A DNA stretch of 64,000 bases from Qipengyuania aquimaris. GTDB taxonomy: Bacteria > Pseudomonadota > Alphaproteobacteria > Sphingomonadales > Sphingomonadaceae. The translations under genes were made by a program, and so were the position numbers. A model generated the notes under the pieces. The model was not told where the DNA came from. It saw only the letters and a list, made by a program, of their open reading frames with translations, and made no database searches. The stretch is from positions 2,308,381 to 2,372,380 of the forward strand of contig NZ_WTYI01000001.1 in the NCBI RefSeq assembly GCF_009827445.1. Direction: 5' to 3'. Positions 17,060-26,049 of this stretch are shown here, piece by piece. Every line of letters begins with the position of its first letter. Positions within the stretch are counted from its first letter, which is position 1.

Positions 17060-17731
17060 TTAGTTGAGACGGTAGACGATCGTGGTCCGGTAGGTATCCG
17101 TGATCGGATTGCCTGCCGTATTGAGTGCGGGATCGAAACGCGCATAGCGGGTCATGCCATCGCACGCTGCGGTATCCAGGTCGCTCGAACCACTTGAACT
17201 TGTAACTGTACAGCCGGCCACACGACCATCGGTACCTACAGTCACGCTTACACCAACGTTACCTTCGATACCGTCGCGTTCTGCGCGGCGCGGATAGTTA
17301 CGCTGGATCCGGCTGGCCCAGCTACGCTGGCCCTTGGGCGAGGCGCCACGTGCCTTGTTTACGGGCGGCGGTGCCGGCGGTGCCGGAGGGGCGGGCGGCG
17401 GAATCACGACCGCGGGCGGTGCCGGCGGCGGAATCGTCGTCTGGGTGCGGATGGGCGGTGGTGCCGGAGCGATATTGATCGGCGGCGGCGGTGCCACGGG
17501 CGGCGGGGGGGCCGTCTCCGGGATGTCTTCCGGCGGTGGCGGAGGTTCGTCCTCCGGCTCCGGCGGCGGCGGCTCTTCCACGTCGATTGTGGTCACGCGT
17601 TCGACGACCGACTTGGCCACATCGAGGGCAAGTCCGGTAATCAGTGCGTAACCGAGTCCTATGTGGATGAGGGCAACGATGATGATCGCAACGATGCGAT
17701 TGCCACTCATCTCTTGGTCAGCATAAGCCAT
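17060..17731 (-). CDS. tonB: Energy transducer TonB
   Basis: A 223-residue periplasm-spanning protein. It has an N-terminal membrane anchor (13-35 with the S/H-type face IVALIHIGLGYAL), a Pro-rich and Glu/Pro region (about 50-128) that spans the periplasm, and a C-terminal TonB domain (135-223; YPRRAERDGIEGNVGVSVTV, DTAACDGMTRYARFDPALN). The C-terminal domain contacts TonB boxes of outer-membrane receptors such as the one at 39621-42389. It is the first gene of tonB-exbB-exbD-exbD. A 16-bp palindrome lies 114-129 nt upstream of the ATG and could be an operator. Confidence 0.94.
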   Translation of the reverse strand: MAYADQEMSGNRIVAIIIVALIHIGLGYALITGLALDVAKSVVERVTTIDVEEPPPPEPEDEPPPPPEDIPETAPPPPVAPPPPINIAPAPPPIRTQTTIPPPAPPAVVIPPPAPPAPPAPPPVNKARGASPKGQRSWASRIQRNYPRRAERDGIEGNVGVSVTVGTDGRVAGCTVTSSSGSSDLDTAACDGMTRYARFDPALNTAGNPITDTYRTTIVYRLN

Positions 17732-18093
17732 TCGGTTGCATCACTCCATCGTGTCTGCCCGATTCGCACCGGGCCGTTTTGGCGCCGTGGGGGGAGGTGT
17801 TTCTGACCGCAATCCCGACGCCGAATTCCATACTATGCAAGCAATATCCCCTAGGGGATAGAGCGCTGCGAACCAGGGGCTGTTCCCGAAAACTCCCGAA
17901 AACGGTCGTTTCAGGCAATATTGTATCATTCGCCCGGCTCAGGCCCATCCCTTAGCTGCGATGCTTTACAGGGGCAAACCCTTTTCCGGTTAAGGGGCAA
18001 TTCACGGCTACGATGAGAGGAACCTTGGCAGCGTTGGATCGGTTGACCTACGAGATGGCGAAACCTTAATGGTCCCAGCATTCGAAAGGGCTT
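17732..18093. other. Gene-free divergent regulatory region between tonB and a secreted protein
   Basis: No reading frame in these ~360 nt has a plausible start, codon use or product. The region holds a 16-bp perfect palindrome (17845-17860) and, 25 nt further on, a tandem direct repeat CCCGAAAACT/CCCGAAAACG (17885-17892 and 17895-17902 share CCCGAAAA). Both lie upstream of tonB (minus strand) and could be regulator sites. I see no clear -35/-10 pair. Confidence 0.6.
17845..17860. promoter_or_regulatory. 16-bp perfect palindrome upstream of tonB (candidate operator)
   Basis: TATCCCCTAGGGGATA equals its own reverse complement over all 16 bases. It stands alone in the tonB-upstream gap, 114 nt from the start codon. 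It does not look like the classical Fur box (AT-rich GATAAT repeats), so the regulator is not evident. Confidence 0.45.
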
Positions 18094-18924
18094 ATGGCTC
18101 CCATGTTTTCAAAGACTTTCTTCGCGATATCGGCGGCAGTGGCGCTTGCCGTTCCGGCTGCCGCGCAGGACAATGCGCCGCGCCTTACCTATGCCGATCT
18201 GGTTGAGCTTTCCGACGGAACGCCGCTCGTCATCAGGGCCGAAATCCGAAAGCAGGCGCAGGTTTCACCCGAGCGTTCACCGGGACTCGCACCCGGATTT
18301 GCGCGTCTCTATGTCGAGGCGCGTACCGGCTCGCTGATCGCCGGGACCGTGCCGGTGGGCGAAGAACTGAAGTATCTCGTCGATGTCCCCCTCGATGCGA
18401 AAGGCAAGGTTCCCAAGCTGAAGAAGCAGGAAGTCATCCTGTTCGCGAGGCCGGTGGCTGGCCGTCCGGGAGAAATCCAGCTCATCGGCACCGATGCGCA
18501 GTTGCGCTATTCGCCAGAGCTGGAAAGCCGGTTGCGGCCGATCCTCGCCGATCTCGTATCTCCACAGGCTCCGCCCAAAATCACGCGTGTCTCCGATGCG
18601 CTTGCTGTCGAGGGAACGCTCGTGGGCGAGTCGGAAACGCAGCTGTTCCTCGATACGGAAGAAGACGGGCCGGTATCGATAACCGTGGTTCGCCGCCCCG
18701 GCCAGGCTCCGCGCTGGGGCGTGTCATGGACCGAAATTGTCGACCAGGCCGCGCGCCCGCCACAATCCGGGACCTTGCAATGGTATCGCCTCGCCTGCGC
18801 GTTGCCGCAGGACCTGCCGGGCACGGCGAATCTCGCTCAGGACCAGCGCGCACGCGAGCTCGCTGCTCGCGATTATGCCTTCGTGATCGACCAGCTAGGT
18901 CCTTGCGAGCGTACAACCGACTGA
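18094..18924 (+). CDS. Secreted protein of unknown function
   Basis: A 276-residue protein with a clear signal peptide; either ATG at 18094 (MAPMFSK) or the one at 18103 (MFSKTFF) can start it, with cleavage after AAAQ. I do not recognise the family. The mature part is mixed alpha/beta and begins LTYADLVELSDGTPLVIRAEIRK; it holds phrases suggesting beta strands that define barrel-like or OB-like folds (RLYVEARTGSLIAG, KYLVDVPLDAKGKVPKLKKQEVILFAR). Two cysteines near the C-terminal end (LACALPQD and LGPCERTTD) could form a disulfide. It is probably periplasmic. Its neighbour downstream is a thioesterase 69 nt away. Confidence 0.6.
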   Translation: MAPMFSKTFFAISAAVALAVPAAAQDNAPRLTYADLVELSDGTPLVIRAEIRKQAQVSPERSPGLAPGFARLYVEARTGSLIAGTVPVGEELKYLVDVPLDAKGKVPKLKKQEVILFARPVAGRPGEIQLIGTDAQLRYSPELESRLRPILADLVSPQAPPKITRVSDALAVEGTLVGESETQLFLDTEEDGPVSITVVRRPGQAPRWGVSWTEIVDQAARPPQSGTLQWYRLACALPQDLPGTANLAQDQRARELAARDYAFVIDQLGPCERTTD

Positions 18925-18993
18925 ATGCCCGCTTAGGGCCGGCAAAGACAAACTGGTTCACGCGGGTGCATATGCTGCGCTAGGCGATTCCGC

Positions 18994-19410
18994 ATGGATC
19001 TTTATCGTCATACATTCCGCGTGCGCTACGCAGAGGTCGACCCCCAAAGCGTCGTCTTCAATTCGCGGTACCTCGAATACGCCGACGTCCTGGTCAGCGA
19101 GTTTTTCCGAGAAGCGCGGGAGCGCGGAATGCCAAGTGACGTCGAGTTTCACGTGCGCCGCGCAGAGGTGGATTACCTTGCGCCAATCCGCCTCGAGGAG
19201 TTGATCGAGGGCCGCCTTACCGTGGTCCGGATCGGCAACTCGAGCATGGAGACGCTCATCACACTTCATGGTGCCGAAGAAGGCGACCTTCGCGCCGAGA
19301 TCCGCCTGCATAATGTCCATGTCGACCTGCCCGAGGGCCGACCGACGCCGGTGCCAGACGCGGTGCGCGAGGCCTTCGGCTTCCCGGCACGGGAGGTTAC
19401 CGATGTCTGA
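18994..19410 (+). CDS. Acyl-CoA thioesterase, 4-hydroxybenzoyl-CoA thioesterase (hotdog) family
   Basis: A 138-residue single hotdog-domain protein. The catalytic-loop pattern is VRYAEVDPQSVVFNSRYLEYAD with Asp at 16 as the probable catalytic residue, followed by the long central helix; the strand pattern at the C-terminal end (LRAEIRLHNVHVDL) fits the fold. Such enzymes hydrolyse fatty or aromatic acyl-CoA. It overlaps the homoserine dehydrogenase start by 8 nt, so the two are expressed together, though no metabolic link is obvious. The substrate is unknown. Confidence 0.82.
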   Translation: MDLYRHTFRVRYAEVDPQSVVFNSRYLEYADVLVSEFFREARERGMPSDVEFHVRRAEVDYLAPIRLEELIEGRLTVVRIGNSSMETLITLHGAEEGDLRAEIRLHNVHVDLPEGRPTPVPDAVREAFGFPAREVTDV

Positions 19411-20710
19411 TCCCTTGCGCATCGCGCTGGCCGGTCTCGGTACCGTCGGCACCGGCGTAATCCGCCTGATCGAGACCAATCGCGAAATGATTGCGGCTCG
19501 CGCCGGCAGGCCCATTGAGATTGTGGCGGTGTCGGCCCGCGAAAAGGGCAAGGAAAGAGGCGTCGATCTCTCCCCTTACGCCTGGGTCGACGACATGCAG
19601 GCGATGGCGGCCCGTGCAGATGTCGATATTGTGGTCGAACTGGTCGGGGGATCCGACGGTCCCGCGCTCACGCTTGCCCGGTCCGCACTCGACGCGGGCA
19701 AGGGGCTGGTCACGGCTAACAAGGCGATGGTGGCCCATCACGGGCTCGAATTGGCCGAACTGGCCGCGATCAAGAAATCGCCCTTCGCTTTCGAAGCTGC
19801 GGTGGCTGGCGGTATCCCGGTCGTGAAGGGATTGCGCGAAGGTACTGCCGCCAATGCGCTCAATCGTATCTACGGCATTCTCAATGGCACCTGTAACTAC
19901 GTATTGTCTGAGATGGAGCGCACGGGCGCCGACTTCGACGAGATGCTTCAGGCCGCGCAGGAGAAGGGCTACGCCGAAGCCGATCCGGCTTTCGATATCG
20001 AAGGCGTGGACGCCGCGCACAAGCTGGCGATCCTTGCAGCCATCGGCTTCGGGACGCGGATCGATTTCGATGCGGTCCAGACCGAGGGCATCACACAGGT
20101 CCGTGCGAGCGATATCGCTCAGGCTGATGCCCTCGGTTATGTCGTGCGGCTAGTCGGTATCGCCACGCTGGAGGACAGCGGGGAAGGCCCGCGACTGCTC
20201 CAGCGGGTTCGCCCGTGCCTCGTGCCGTTCCGCCATCCGCTGGCAGCGGTTACCGGTCCGACGAATGCCGTGGTCGCGGAAGGCGATTTTTCGGGCAGGC
20301 TGCTTTTCCAGGGTGCAGGGGCAGGCGACAAGCCGACCGCCAGCGCCGTGGTGGCCGACCTCATCGAGATTGCGCGCGGCCAGAGCGGTGCACCGTTCTC
20401 CGTTCCTGTGACGGCACTGCAAAGCTGCGCTGCGGCCGACCCCGGCGACAGGATTGGGCGCGATTATTTGCGCTTTACAGTCGCGGACCGGCCCGGTGTG
20501 CTGGCCGAGATAACCGCCGCCATGCGCGACGCAGGTGTATCGATCGAAAGTATGATCCAGCGCAGCCGCGACCACGATGGTGGGGAAGTGCAGGTTGCCA
20601 TGGTGACCCATGAAGGGCCGGAACGCTGCGTATCAGAAGCGCTGTCGCTCCTGGAAGGCTCGCCTAGCCTGACGGCTGCTCCTCTGGTGATGCCGATCCT
20701 GAAGGACTGA
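19403..20710 (+). CDS. hom: Homoserine dehydrogenase
   Basis: A 435-residue enzyme that reduces aspartate semialdehyde to homoserine with NAD(P)H in Met/Thr synthesis. It has an NAD-binding GLGTVGTG (11-18), VTANKAMVAHHG, the catalytic-domain signatures EAAVAGGIPVVKGLREG and GILNGTCNYVLSEME, and a C-terminal ACT regulatory domain (about 355-435; FTVADRPGVLAEITAAMRDAGVS) expected to bind threonine. The ATG at 19403 is chosen because it gives the usual N-terminus; a longer frame starting inside the thioesterase gene is unlikely. Its 3' end overlaps an opposing gene by 47 nt. Confidence 0.95.
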   Translation: MSDPLRIALAGLGTVGTGVIRLIETNREMIAARAGRPIEIVAVSAREKGKERGVDLSPYAWVDDMQAMAARADVDIVVELVGGSDGPALTLARSALDAGKGLVTANKAMVAHHGLELAELAAIKKSPFAFEAAVAGGIPVVKGLREGTAANALNRIYGILNGTCNYVLSEMERTGADFDEMLQAAQEKGYAEADPAFDIEGVDAAHKLAILAAIGFGTRIDFDAVQTEGITQVRASDIAQADALGYVVRLVGIATLEDSGEGPRLLQRVRPCLVPFRHPLAAVTGPTNAVVAEGDFSGRLLFQGAGAGDKPTASAVVADLIEIARGQSGAPFSVPVTALQSCAAADPGDRIGRDYLRFTVADRPGVLAEITAAMRDAGVSIESMIQRSRDHDGGEVQVAMVTHEGPERCVSEALSLLEGSPSLTAAPLVMPILKD

Positions 20711-21296
20711 CCTCCTCATCGTCGCGCAGGTCGGGCTTGGGCAGGGCGAGCTGGTCTGCGTTTTCCTGCATGCCAGCGCTGTGAACGACTTCTGCCTCGC
20801 TAGGGCCAGGCGCGACGAGACCGTCGTTTCCACGTGGCGCCAGACCGCGCGCGACTCTGTCTGCATCCGATCCCGGCGGGGCTTCGGGCAAGGCACGGAC
20901 ATCGATAAGGACGGGCATCGGGGGCGGGCACGGACCAATGAAACAGCCTCGTGCTGCCACAAATCCGTGATTTGGGATGCCGAAAGTATCTACGGGTTTC
21001 TGACCTTGCGAACGCGCAGCGATGCGTCGTTCGGTTTCGTCCTTGTCGTAATATTTCGCATTCTCTGTGTTGCGACGGCGGCAGACGATGATCTCGCGCG
21101 AGATTTCCGCTGCATCCTGTTCCTCGCTACAATCTTCGAGGCGTTGTTCGTCTTCTTCGTCCACTTCCTCGCGTATGAGGATGTCAATCCTTTCGGGCGG
21201 TGTGGCTGACTGGGCTTCCAGCCCGTCCTGGGCGAATGCGGAGTGCGAGGATGCAATCAAAAGAATGCAGACGCCTGCACCGCCAAGTCTCGACAA
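20664..21296 (-). CDS. Secreted protein of unknown function, sphingomonad type
   Basis: A 210-residue protein with a signal peptide (cleaved near AFAQ). The segment EISREIIVCRRR resembles a motif seen in several small secreted sphingomonad proteins where an acidic stretch is followed by E-I-V-V-C-(G)-R-R. The C-terminal half is rich in Pro, Asp, Glu and Ser and is probably disordered; CFIGPCPPP holds two more cysteines. I cannot assign a function. Its last 47 nt overlap the 3' end of hom on the opposite strand. Coding is supported by the signal peptide and codon use, not by a known domain. Confidence 0.6.
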   Translation of the reverse strand: MSRLGGAGVCILLIASSHSAFAQDGLEAQSATPPERIDILIREEVDEEDEQRLEDCSEEQDAAEISREIIVCRRRNTENAKYYDKDETERRIAARSQGQKPVDTFGIPNHGFVAARGCFIGPCPPPMPVLIDVRALPEAPPGSDADRVARGLAPRGNDGLVAPGPSEAEVVHSAGMQENADQLALPKPDLRDDEEVSPSGSASPEEQPSG

Positions 21297-21386
21297 CGTG
21301 TTGCTCCTGCGTATATCGGCGCGCGCATACGAATTCGCGGGCCACCCACCTTTTGGCCCACCCTCGCTTCAAGGACTGAACTCCCC

Positions 21387-22361
21387 ATGAACTCGCCTGC
21401 TGAAAACTCTCTCGACCGCGTACTTGTGCTTGAAATGGTTCGCGTGACCGAAGCGGCCGCGGTCGCCGCTTCAAAGCTGATCGGTCGCGGCGATGAAAAG
21501 GCTGCCGATGCGGCTGCGGTAGAGGCGATGCGCAAGGCTTTCGACACGCTCTACATGGACGGCACGGTCGTCATCGGCGAAGGCGAGCGCGACGAGGCGC
21601 CGATGCTGTTCATCGGTGAAAAGGTCGGCGGCGCACCGGGCAAGGGGCCTAAGATCGATATCGCGCTGGACCCGCTGGAGGGCACCACCATCACCGCCAA
21701 GGCCGGACCCAACTCGCTGGCCGTGCTCGCCGCAGCGGAAGAAGGCTGCCTGCTCAACGCGCCTGATGTCTACATGGACAAGCTCGCAGTCGGACCGGGC
21801 TATCCCGAAGGCATTATCGATCTCGCCAAATCGCCGACCGAGAATGTGAAGGCAGTGGCCGAAGCAAAGGGCGTGGAGCCGGGCGACATCATCGTCTGCG
21901 TGCTCGACCGGCCCCGGCACGCCGACCTGATCGCCGAATTGCGTTCGCTGGGATGCGGCGTGGTCCTGATCGGCGATGGCGATGTTGCAGGCGTGATCGC
22001 GGTGACCGACGAGGAAACCACGATCGACATGTACATGGGGCAGGGCGGCGCACCCGAGGGCGTGCTGGCTGCAGCCGCGCTGCGCTGCGTGGGTGGCCAG
22101 TTCAACGGACGGCTGGTGTTCCGCAATGACGACGAAAAGGCGCGTGCTGCGAAATGGGGCATCACCGACCTCGACCGCATCTATACACGTGACGACCTGG
22201 TGAAGGGCGACTGCATCTTCGCTGCTACCGGCGTCACCTCGGGCAGCTTGCTAGAGGGCGTGAAGTATCTGCGCGGCGGCAAGATGACGACCGAAAGCGT
22301 GGTCATGCGCGCTTCCAGCGGCACCGTTCGCTGGATCAAGGGCGAACATCGCACGAAATAA
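21387..22361 (+). CDS. glpX: Fructose-1,6-bisphosphatase class II
   Basis: A 324-residue GlpX-type metal-dependent phosphatase that hydrolyses fructose 1,6-bisphosphate to fructose 6-phosphate in gluconeogenesis. Recognised by GEGERDEAPMLFIGEKVG, the metal-binding DPLEGTTITAKAGPNS (D-P-L-E-G-T) and the GGAPEGVLAAAALRC segment. The ATG at 21387 is selected because it opens the normal N-terminus MNSPAENSLDRVLVLEMVRVTE; longer frames are artefacts. The next gene, prs, is 94 nt downstream, and both supply sugar phosphates. Confidence 0.95.
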   Translation: MNSPAENSLDRVLVLEMVRVTEAAAVAASKLIGRGDEKAADAAAVEAMRKAFDTLYMDGTVVIGEGERDEAPMLFIGEKVGGAPGKGPKIDIALDPLEGTTITAKAGPNSLAVLAAAEEGCLLNAPDVYMDKLAVGPGYPEGIIDLAKSPTENVKAVAEAKGVEPGDIIVCVLDRPRHADLIAELRSLGCGVVLIGDGDVAGVIAVTDEETTIDMYMGQGGAPEGVLAAAALRCVGGQFNGRLVFRNDDEKARAAKWGITDLDRIYTRDDLVKGDCIFAATGVTSGSLLEGVKYLRGGKMTTESVVMRASSGTVRWIKGEHRTK

Positions 22362-22455
22362 CCAGCGAAGCGGGGAATGCCCTGCTTGTCATGTTGCAAT
22401 CCCATGACGTGTCGCTAGGCGGGAGTGACTGCCAGCCGACACGGGATTCGCTCAC

Positions 22456-23391
22456 ATGAAGATCATGGCCGCCAACTCGAACCTGCCGCTCGCACGCGCG
22501 ATCGCAGGCTATCTCGAAATGCCTCTCGTCGATGCGCAGGTGCGCCGCTTCGCCGATGAAGAGATCTTCGTGGAAATCCACGAGAACGTGCGCGGCGAGG
22601 ATGTCTTCGTCGTCCAGTCGACCAGCTACCCGGCTAACGACAATCTCATGGAGTTGCTGATCTGCATCGATGCGCTCAAGCGCGCATCGGCGCGGCGGAT
22701 CACGGCCGTGGTGCCTTATTTCGGCTATGCCCGGCAGGACCGGAAACCGGGACCGCGTACGCCGATCTCGGCAAAGCTGGTAGCTAACCTCATCACCGAA
22801 GCGGGTGCCGACCGCGTCCTTTCGGTCGACCTGCACGCAGGCCAGATCCAGGGCTTCTTCGATATCCCGACCGACAACCTCTACGCGGCGCCGGTCATGG
22901 CTGCCGACATCCAGGCACGTTACGGCGACCAGGACCTAATGGTCGTTTCGCCCGACGTCGGCGGCGTTGTGCGCGCACGTGCGCTGGCGAAGCGGCTCGA
23001 CAATGCCCCGCTCGCTATCGTGGACAAGCGCCGCGATCGTCCGGGCGAGAGCGAAGTCATGAACATCATCGGCGATGTGTCGGGCCGTCATTGCATCCTG
23101 ATCGACGATATCATCGATTCGGGCGGCACGCTGTGCAACGCGGCCCAGGCGCTGCTCGACCAGGGGGCCGCTTCGGTAGCGGCCTATATTACCCACGGCG
23201 TCCTTTCCGGTGGTGCGGTCGCGCGCGTCGACGGGTCGGCTCTGAAGGAACTGGTCATCACCGATTCCATCAAGCCGACGGATGCGGCATCGGATTCCGA
23301 ACGCATCCGCATCCTGACCATCGCCCCGCTGATCGGCGAGGCCGTACGACGCATCGCGGATGAAAGTTCGGTCAGCTCGCTCTTCGACTGA
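22456..23391 (+). CDS. prs: Ribose-phosphate pyrophosphokinase (PRPP synthetase)
   Basis: A 311-residue cytosolic enzyme that makes PRPP from ribose 5-phosphate and ATP. Visible signatures are [39 protein letters not shown], the [14 protein letters not shown] flexible region, and the PRPP-binding loop [10 protein letters not shown] (about 217-226). It ends three bases before the stop of the convergent AraC-type gene, leaving no room for a separate terminator. Confidence 0.96.
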   Translation: MKIMAANSNLPLARAIAGYLEMPLVDAQVRRFADEEIFVEIHENVRGEDVFVVQSTSYPANDNLMELLICIDALKRASARRITAVVPYFGYARQDRKPGPRTPISAKLVANLITEAGADRVLSVDLHAGQIQGFFDIPTDNLYAAPVMAADIQARYGDQDLMVVSPDVGGVVRARALAKRLDNAPLAIVDKRRDRPGESEVMNIIGDVSGRHCILIDDIIDSGGTLCNAAQALLDQGAASVAAYITHGVLSGGAVARVDGSALKELVITDSIKPTDAASDSERIRILTIAPLIGEAVRRIADESSVSSLFD

Positions 23392-23394
23392 GGG

Positions 23395-24306
23395 CTAGTC
23401 GGAGCCAGGCTCGGCAGACGGATCGCGCCAAGATGGTCTTTCCGATCCCGCAAGCTTAGCAATGGCTTCGAGCCTGCGCGATTGGCGAATCTCCATTGTA
23501 ATCCGCAGGAGCGGGCAATCGCCCGTCTGCAAGGCACCCGGCGTGTGGTCGAAGAAATGACGCATTTCCCGCGTCATATGCGATTGGTCGAAATAGCGCA
23601 GGCGTAGTTCGGGTTCTTCGGAGGTATCTGCAACTCCCAAGAGAGCCGCAGCCATGTCGAGCGCGCGGGCGCGCCGGAGCGCGAATTTGGGCGTCACTCC
23701 CCAATTTCGCGAGATTGTTCGCTCAAGCGTGCGCGGTGTGATGTCGCGGTCGGACGCAAATTCGGAAAGGCTGGCCGTGGGATTGGTAAGAGTCAGCCGC
23801 TCGAACTCATCCAGCAGATCATGGGGCCTGTCCGGCGATGCTGCGTGCAGAGAATCGCGCAATGCAGCTTCGCTCGCATCGAGCCAAGCATGGGGATCTT
23901 CTTGCGGGTGGTGGCCAGGCGCGATGCTCTGGAGACCGCTAAGGGGATCGAACGGAAAAATGCGGTCGAGCGTATCGCGGGGGTCCGGCAGTCCGAAATT
24001 CGTCGCGAATGCCGAGGTGCAGTTGATGGAAACCACGCGGAAGGATCCATCGACCTTGAGGTTCATCGCCTTTGTTTCGGGTGCGAAATAGAGCGCAAGC
24101 CCGTTATCGCCGGGTTCGAATTCGATCTTCCCGTCGGCGGTCCAGGCGGTCCACCTCGCACCGTAAATCATACGAATCACCGGATGCTCACAAAGCGACA
24201 TGCACTCGATCGATGCGCCTTCGGGCATGTCGACCGATGTCACGCCGATGCGCATGATCCAGTCCTGAAGATCCGCACCCGGCGCGCGATTTAAGGCGAG
24301 CGGCAT
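23395..24306 (-). CDS. AraC-family transcriptional regulator
   Basis: About 303 residues with a cupin-like N-terminal sensor half (strands around EFEPGDNGLALYFAP) and a C-terminal AraC-type DNA-binding domain with two helix-turn-helix units (ASLSEFASDRDITPRTLERTISRNWGV and RYFDQSHMTREMRHFFDHTPGAL). The ATG at 24306 gives a length like the two AraC-type proteins at 26872-28706; a TTG start 72 nt further up is possible. The ligand and target genes are unknown. It faces prs convergently and is divergent from hisN. Confidence 0.85.
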   Translation of the reverse strand: MPLALNRAPGADLQDWIMRIGVTSVDMPEGASIECMSLCEHPVIRMIYGARWTAWTADGKIEFEPGDNGLALYFAPETKAMNLKVDGSFRVVSINCTSAFATNFGLPDPRDTLDRIFPFDPLSGLQSIAPGHHPQEDPHAWLDASEAALRDSLHAASPDRPHDLLDEFERLTLTNPTASLSEFASDRDITPRTLERTISRNWGVTPKFALRRARALDMAAALLGVADTSEEPELRLRYFDQSHMTREMRHFFDHTPGALQTGDCPLLRITMEIRQSRRLEAIAKLAGSERPSWRDPSAEPGSD

Positions 24307-24489
24307 GCCTTGCCGTGTCGACCCGGTGTGAGACCGGATCGGCGGCACGTCAGCATCGGCCTTGTCGGAGGCCGGCAATTCTGGATCGTCTTTCGACGTC
24401 GTGACGAAATTCCCCTTCAGAACGACCCGAAGGCGGAGCAGTGGTTAAGCGAGCTTGACCGCAGACCACAAGAAAGCAAATGCAGGCTC

Positions 24490-25272
24490 ATGCCAACAAG
24501 TTCCGACCTTACCTTCGCCAACCGCCTTGCCGATGCCGCGGGCGACGCCATTCGCCCCCTGTTTCGCGGCAACTGGGAACAGGAGAAGAAATCCGACTCC
24601 AGCTTCGTCACCGAAGCCGACCGCGCTGCCGAGGCCGCCATGCGCACGCTGATCGAGGCGGAATACCCGGATGATGGTATTGTCGGGGAAGAGTATGGCA
24701 CCCGCAACGAGGGCGCAGGGCGGCAATGGGTGCTCGATCCGATCGACGGCACCACCAGCTTCATTGCCGGAAGGCCGATTTTCGGGACCCTTATCGCGTT
24801 GCTGCAGGACGGCTTTCCAGTCCTCGGCATCATCGACCAGCCGATCGGACGCGAGCGCTGGGCAGGGTTTTCGGGCAAGGAAACGACATTCAACGGCAAG
24901 CCCGTCCGCTCCGCGCCCTGCCGGTCGCTGTCCGACGCGGTCCTCGCCACCACGACTCCGCACCAGTTCAGCGACCAGGAGGCCGATCACTTCATGGGGC
25001 TCGCCAAGGCGGTGGCCGAACGCAAGATCATCTATGGCGGCGACTGCTACAATTACGGTCTGGTGGCGAGCGGCCATGTCGACATCGTGTGCGAAGCGGG
25101 ATTGAAGCTGCACGATTTCGCCGCGCTGGCTCCAGTGGTTGAAGGGGCGGGCGGATTGATGTGCGACTGGAGCGGCGGGCCGCTGCATTCCGCGAGCGAC
25201 GGTAATGTGCTGGCGATCGGCGATGCCGCCCGGCTCGAGGATGTACTGGAAGCGATGGACCTGGCGCTTTGA
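24490..25272 (+). CDS. hisN: Histidinol-phosphatase / inositol-monophosphatase family enzyme
   Basis: A 260-residue Mg2+-dependent phosphatase of the IMPase fold. Motifs are GEEYG (metal Glu), WVLDPIDGTTSFIAGRPIFGTLIAL (D-P-I-D-G-T metal site) and the C-terminal LKLHDFAALAPVVEGAGG (the W/H-D metal Asp). The substitution pattern after DPIDGT (SFIAGRPIFGTLIAL) matches the HisN branch, which dephosphorylates histidinol phosphate, better than true inositol phosphatases. The ATG at 24490 gives the normal N-terminus. No other his gene is nearby, so substrate assignment is by subfamily resemblance. Confidence 0.82.
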   Translation: MPTSSDLTFANRLADAAGDAIRPLFRGNWEQEKKSDSSFVTEADRAAEAAMRTLIEAEYPDDGIVGEEYGTRNEGAGRQWVLDPIDGTTSFIAGRPIFGTLIALLQDGFPVLGIIDQPIGRERWAGFSGKETTFNGKPVRSAPCRSLSDAVLATTTPHQFSDQEADHFMGLAKAVAERKIIYGGDCYNYGLVASGHVDIVCEAGLKLHDFAALAPVVEGAGGLMCDWSGGPLHSASDGNVLAIGDAARLEDVLEAMDLAL

Positions 25273-25299
25273 CCTGCCGTCCGGACCGCAGAGACTGAG

Positions 25300-26049
25300 A
25301 TGGACGCGGGCGTTTCGCTAAAGGGCCGGTCGGCCCTTGTGACGGGAGCATCGAGAGGCCTCGGATTCGCCATTTCCAAGCGTCTTGCGCAGCGTGGAGC
25401 TCAGGTTTGGCTCAATGGGAGGGACGCCGCGACGCTGGAGGCGGCCCGCTCTAGGATCGACGGCGATTGCCGCATCGTGCCGTTCGACATTTGCGACGAT
25501 GATGCCACCGCAGCAGCGATCGAGGAGATGGCAGGCGCGGGCGGGATCGACATACTGGTGAACAATGTCGGCCAGAGAGACCGGCGCGACCTGAAAGAAG
25601 TGGCGCGGCAGGACATGGCGCGAATGCTCGACGTCAATCTCGTCGCCCCGTTCGATCTTGCGCGCAGGGCGGCGGCACATATGGCGCGCAACGGCCGTGG
25701 CCGCATCGTCAACATCACTTCCATTGCGGCGCGGATCGCTCGCGGAGACGTGCTCTACACAGCCAGCAAGGGCGGGCTTGATGCCCTGACCCGCGCCCTT
25801 GCCGCAGAACTCGGACCGGCAGGAATAACCGTCAACTCCGTGGCCCCGGGTTATTTCGCCACCGAGGCCAATAGCGAGATGGTCGCGGATAAGGACATCG
25901 CGGCCCACCTTTCGCGGCGAACGTCGCTGGGGCGTTGGGGGCAGCCGGAAGAAATCGCGGGGGCGGTGGCCTTCCTCGCATCGGACGAGGCGGGTTACAT
26001 CACCGGGCAGACCCTGGCCGTGGACGGCGGCTACCTCAGCCACTTCTGA
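25300..26049 (+). CDS. Short-chain dehydrogenase/reductase (SDR), gluconate 5-dehydrogenase-like
   Basis: A 249-residue classical SDR. The dinucleotide motif TGASRGLG is at 15-22, NNVG (the NNAG position) follows, the catalytic Ser is in ITSIAA, and Y153-K157 form YTASK. The Rossmann strand ends in [12 protein letters not shown], an Arg after strand 2 that suggests NADP(H). The C-terminal end ([35 protein letters not shown]) is the standard SDR end. It resembles gluconate 5-dehydrogenase and other sugar-acid SDRs, but the substrate is not evident. It lies 27 nt after hisN and may share its transcript. Confidence 0.85.
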   Translation: MDAGVSLKGRSALVTGASRGLGFAISKRLAQRGAQVWLNGRDAATLEAARSRIDGDCRIVPFDICDDDATAAAIEEMAGAGGIDILVNNVGQRDRRDLKEVARQDMARMLDVNLVAPFDLARRAAAHMARNGRGRIVNITSIAARIARGDVLYTASKGGLDALTRALAAELGPAGITVNSVAPGYFATEANSEMVADKDIAAHLSRRTSLGRWGQPEEIAGAVAFLASDEAGYITGQTLAVDGGYLSHF

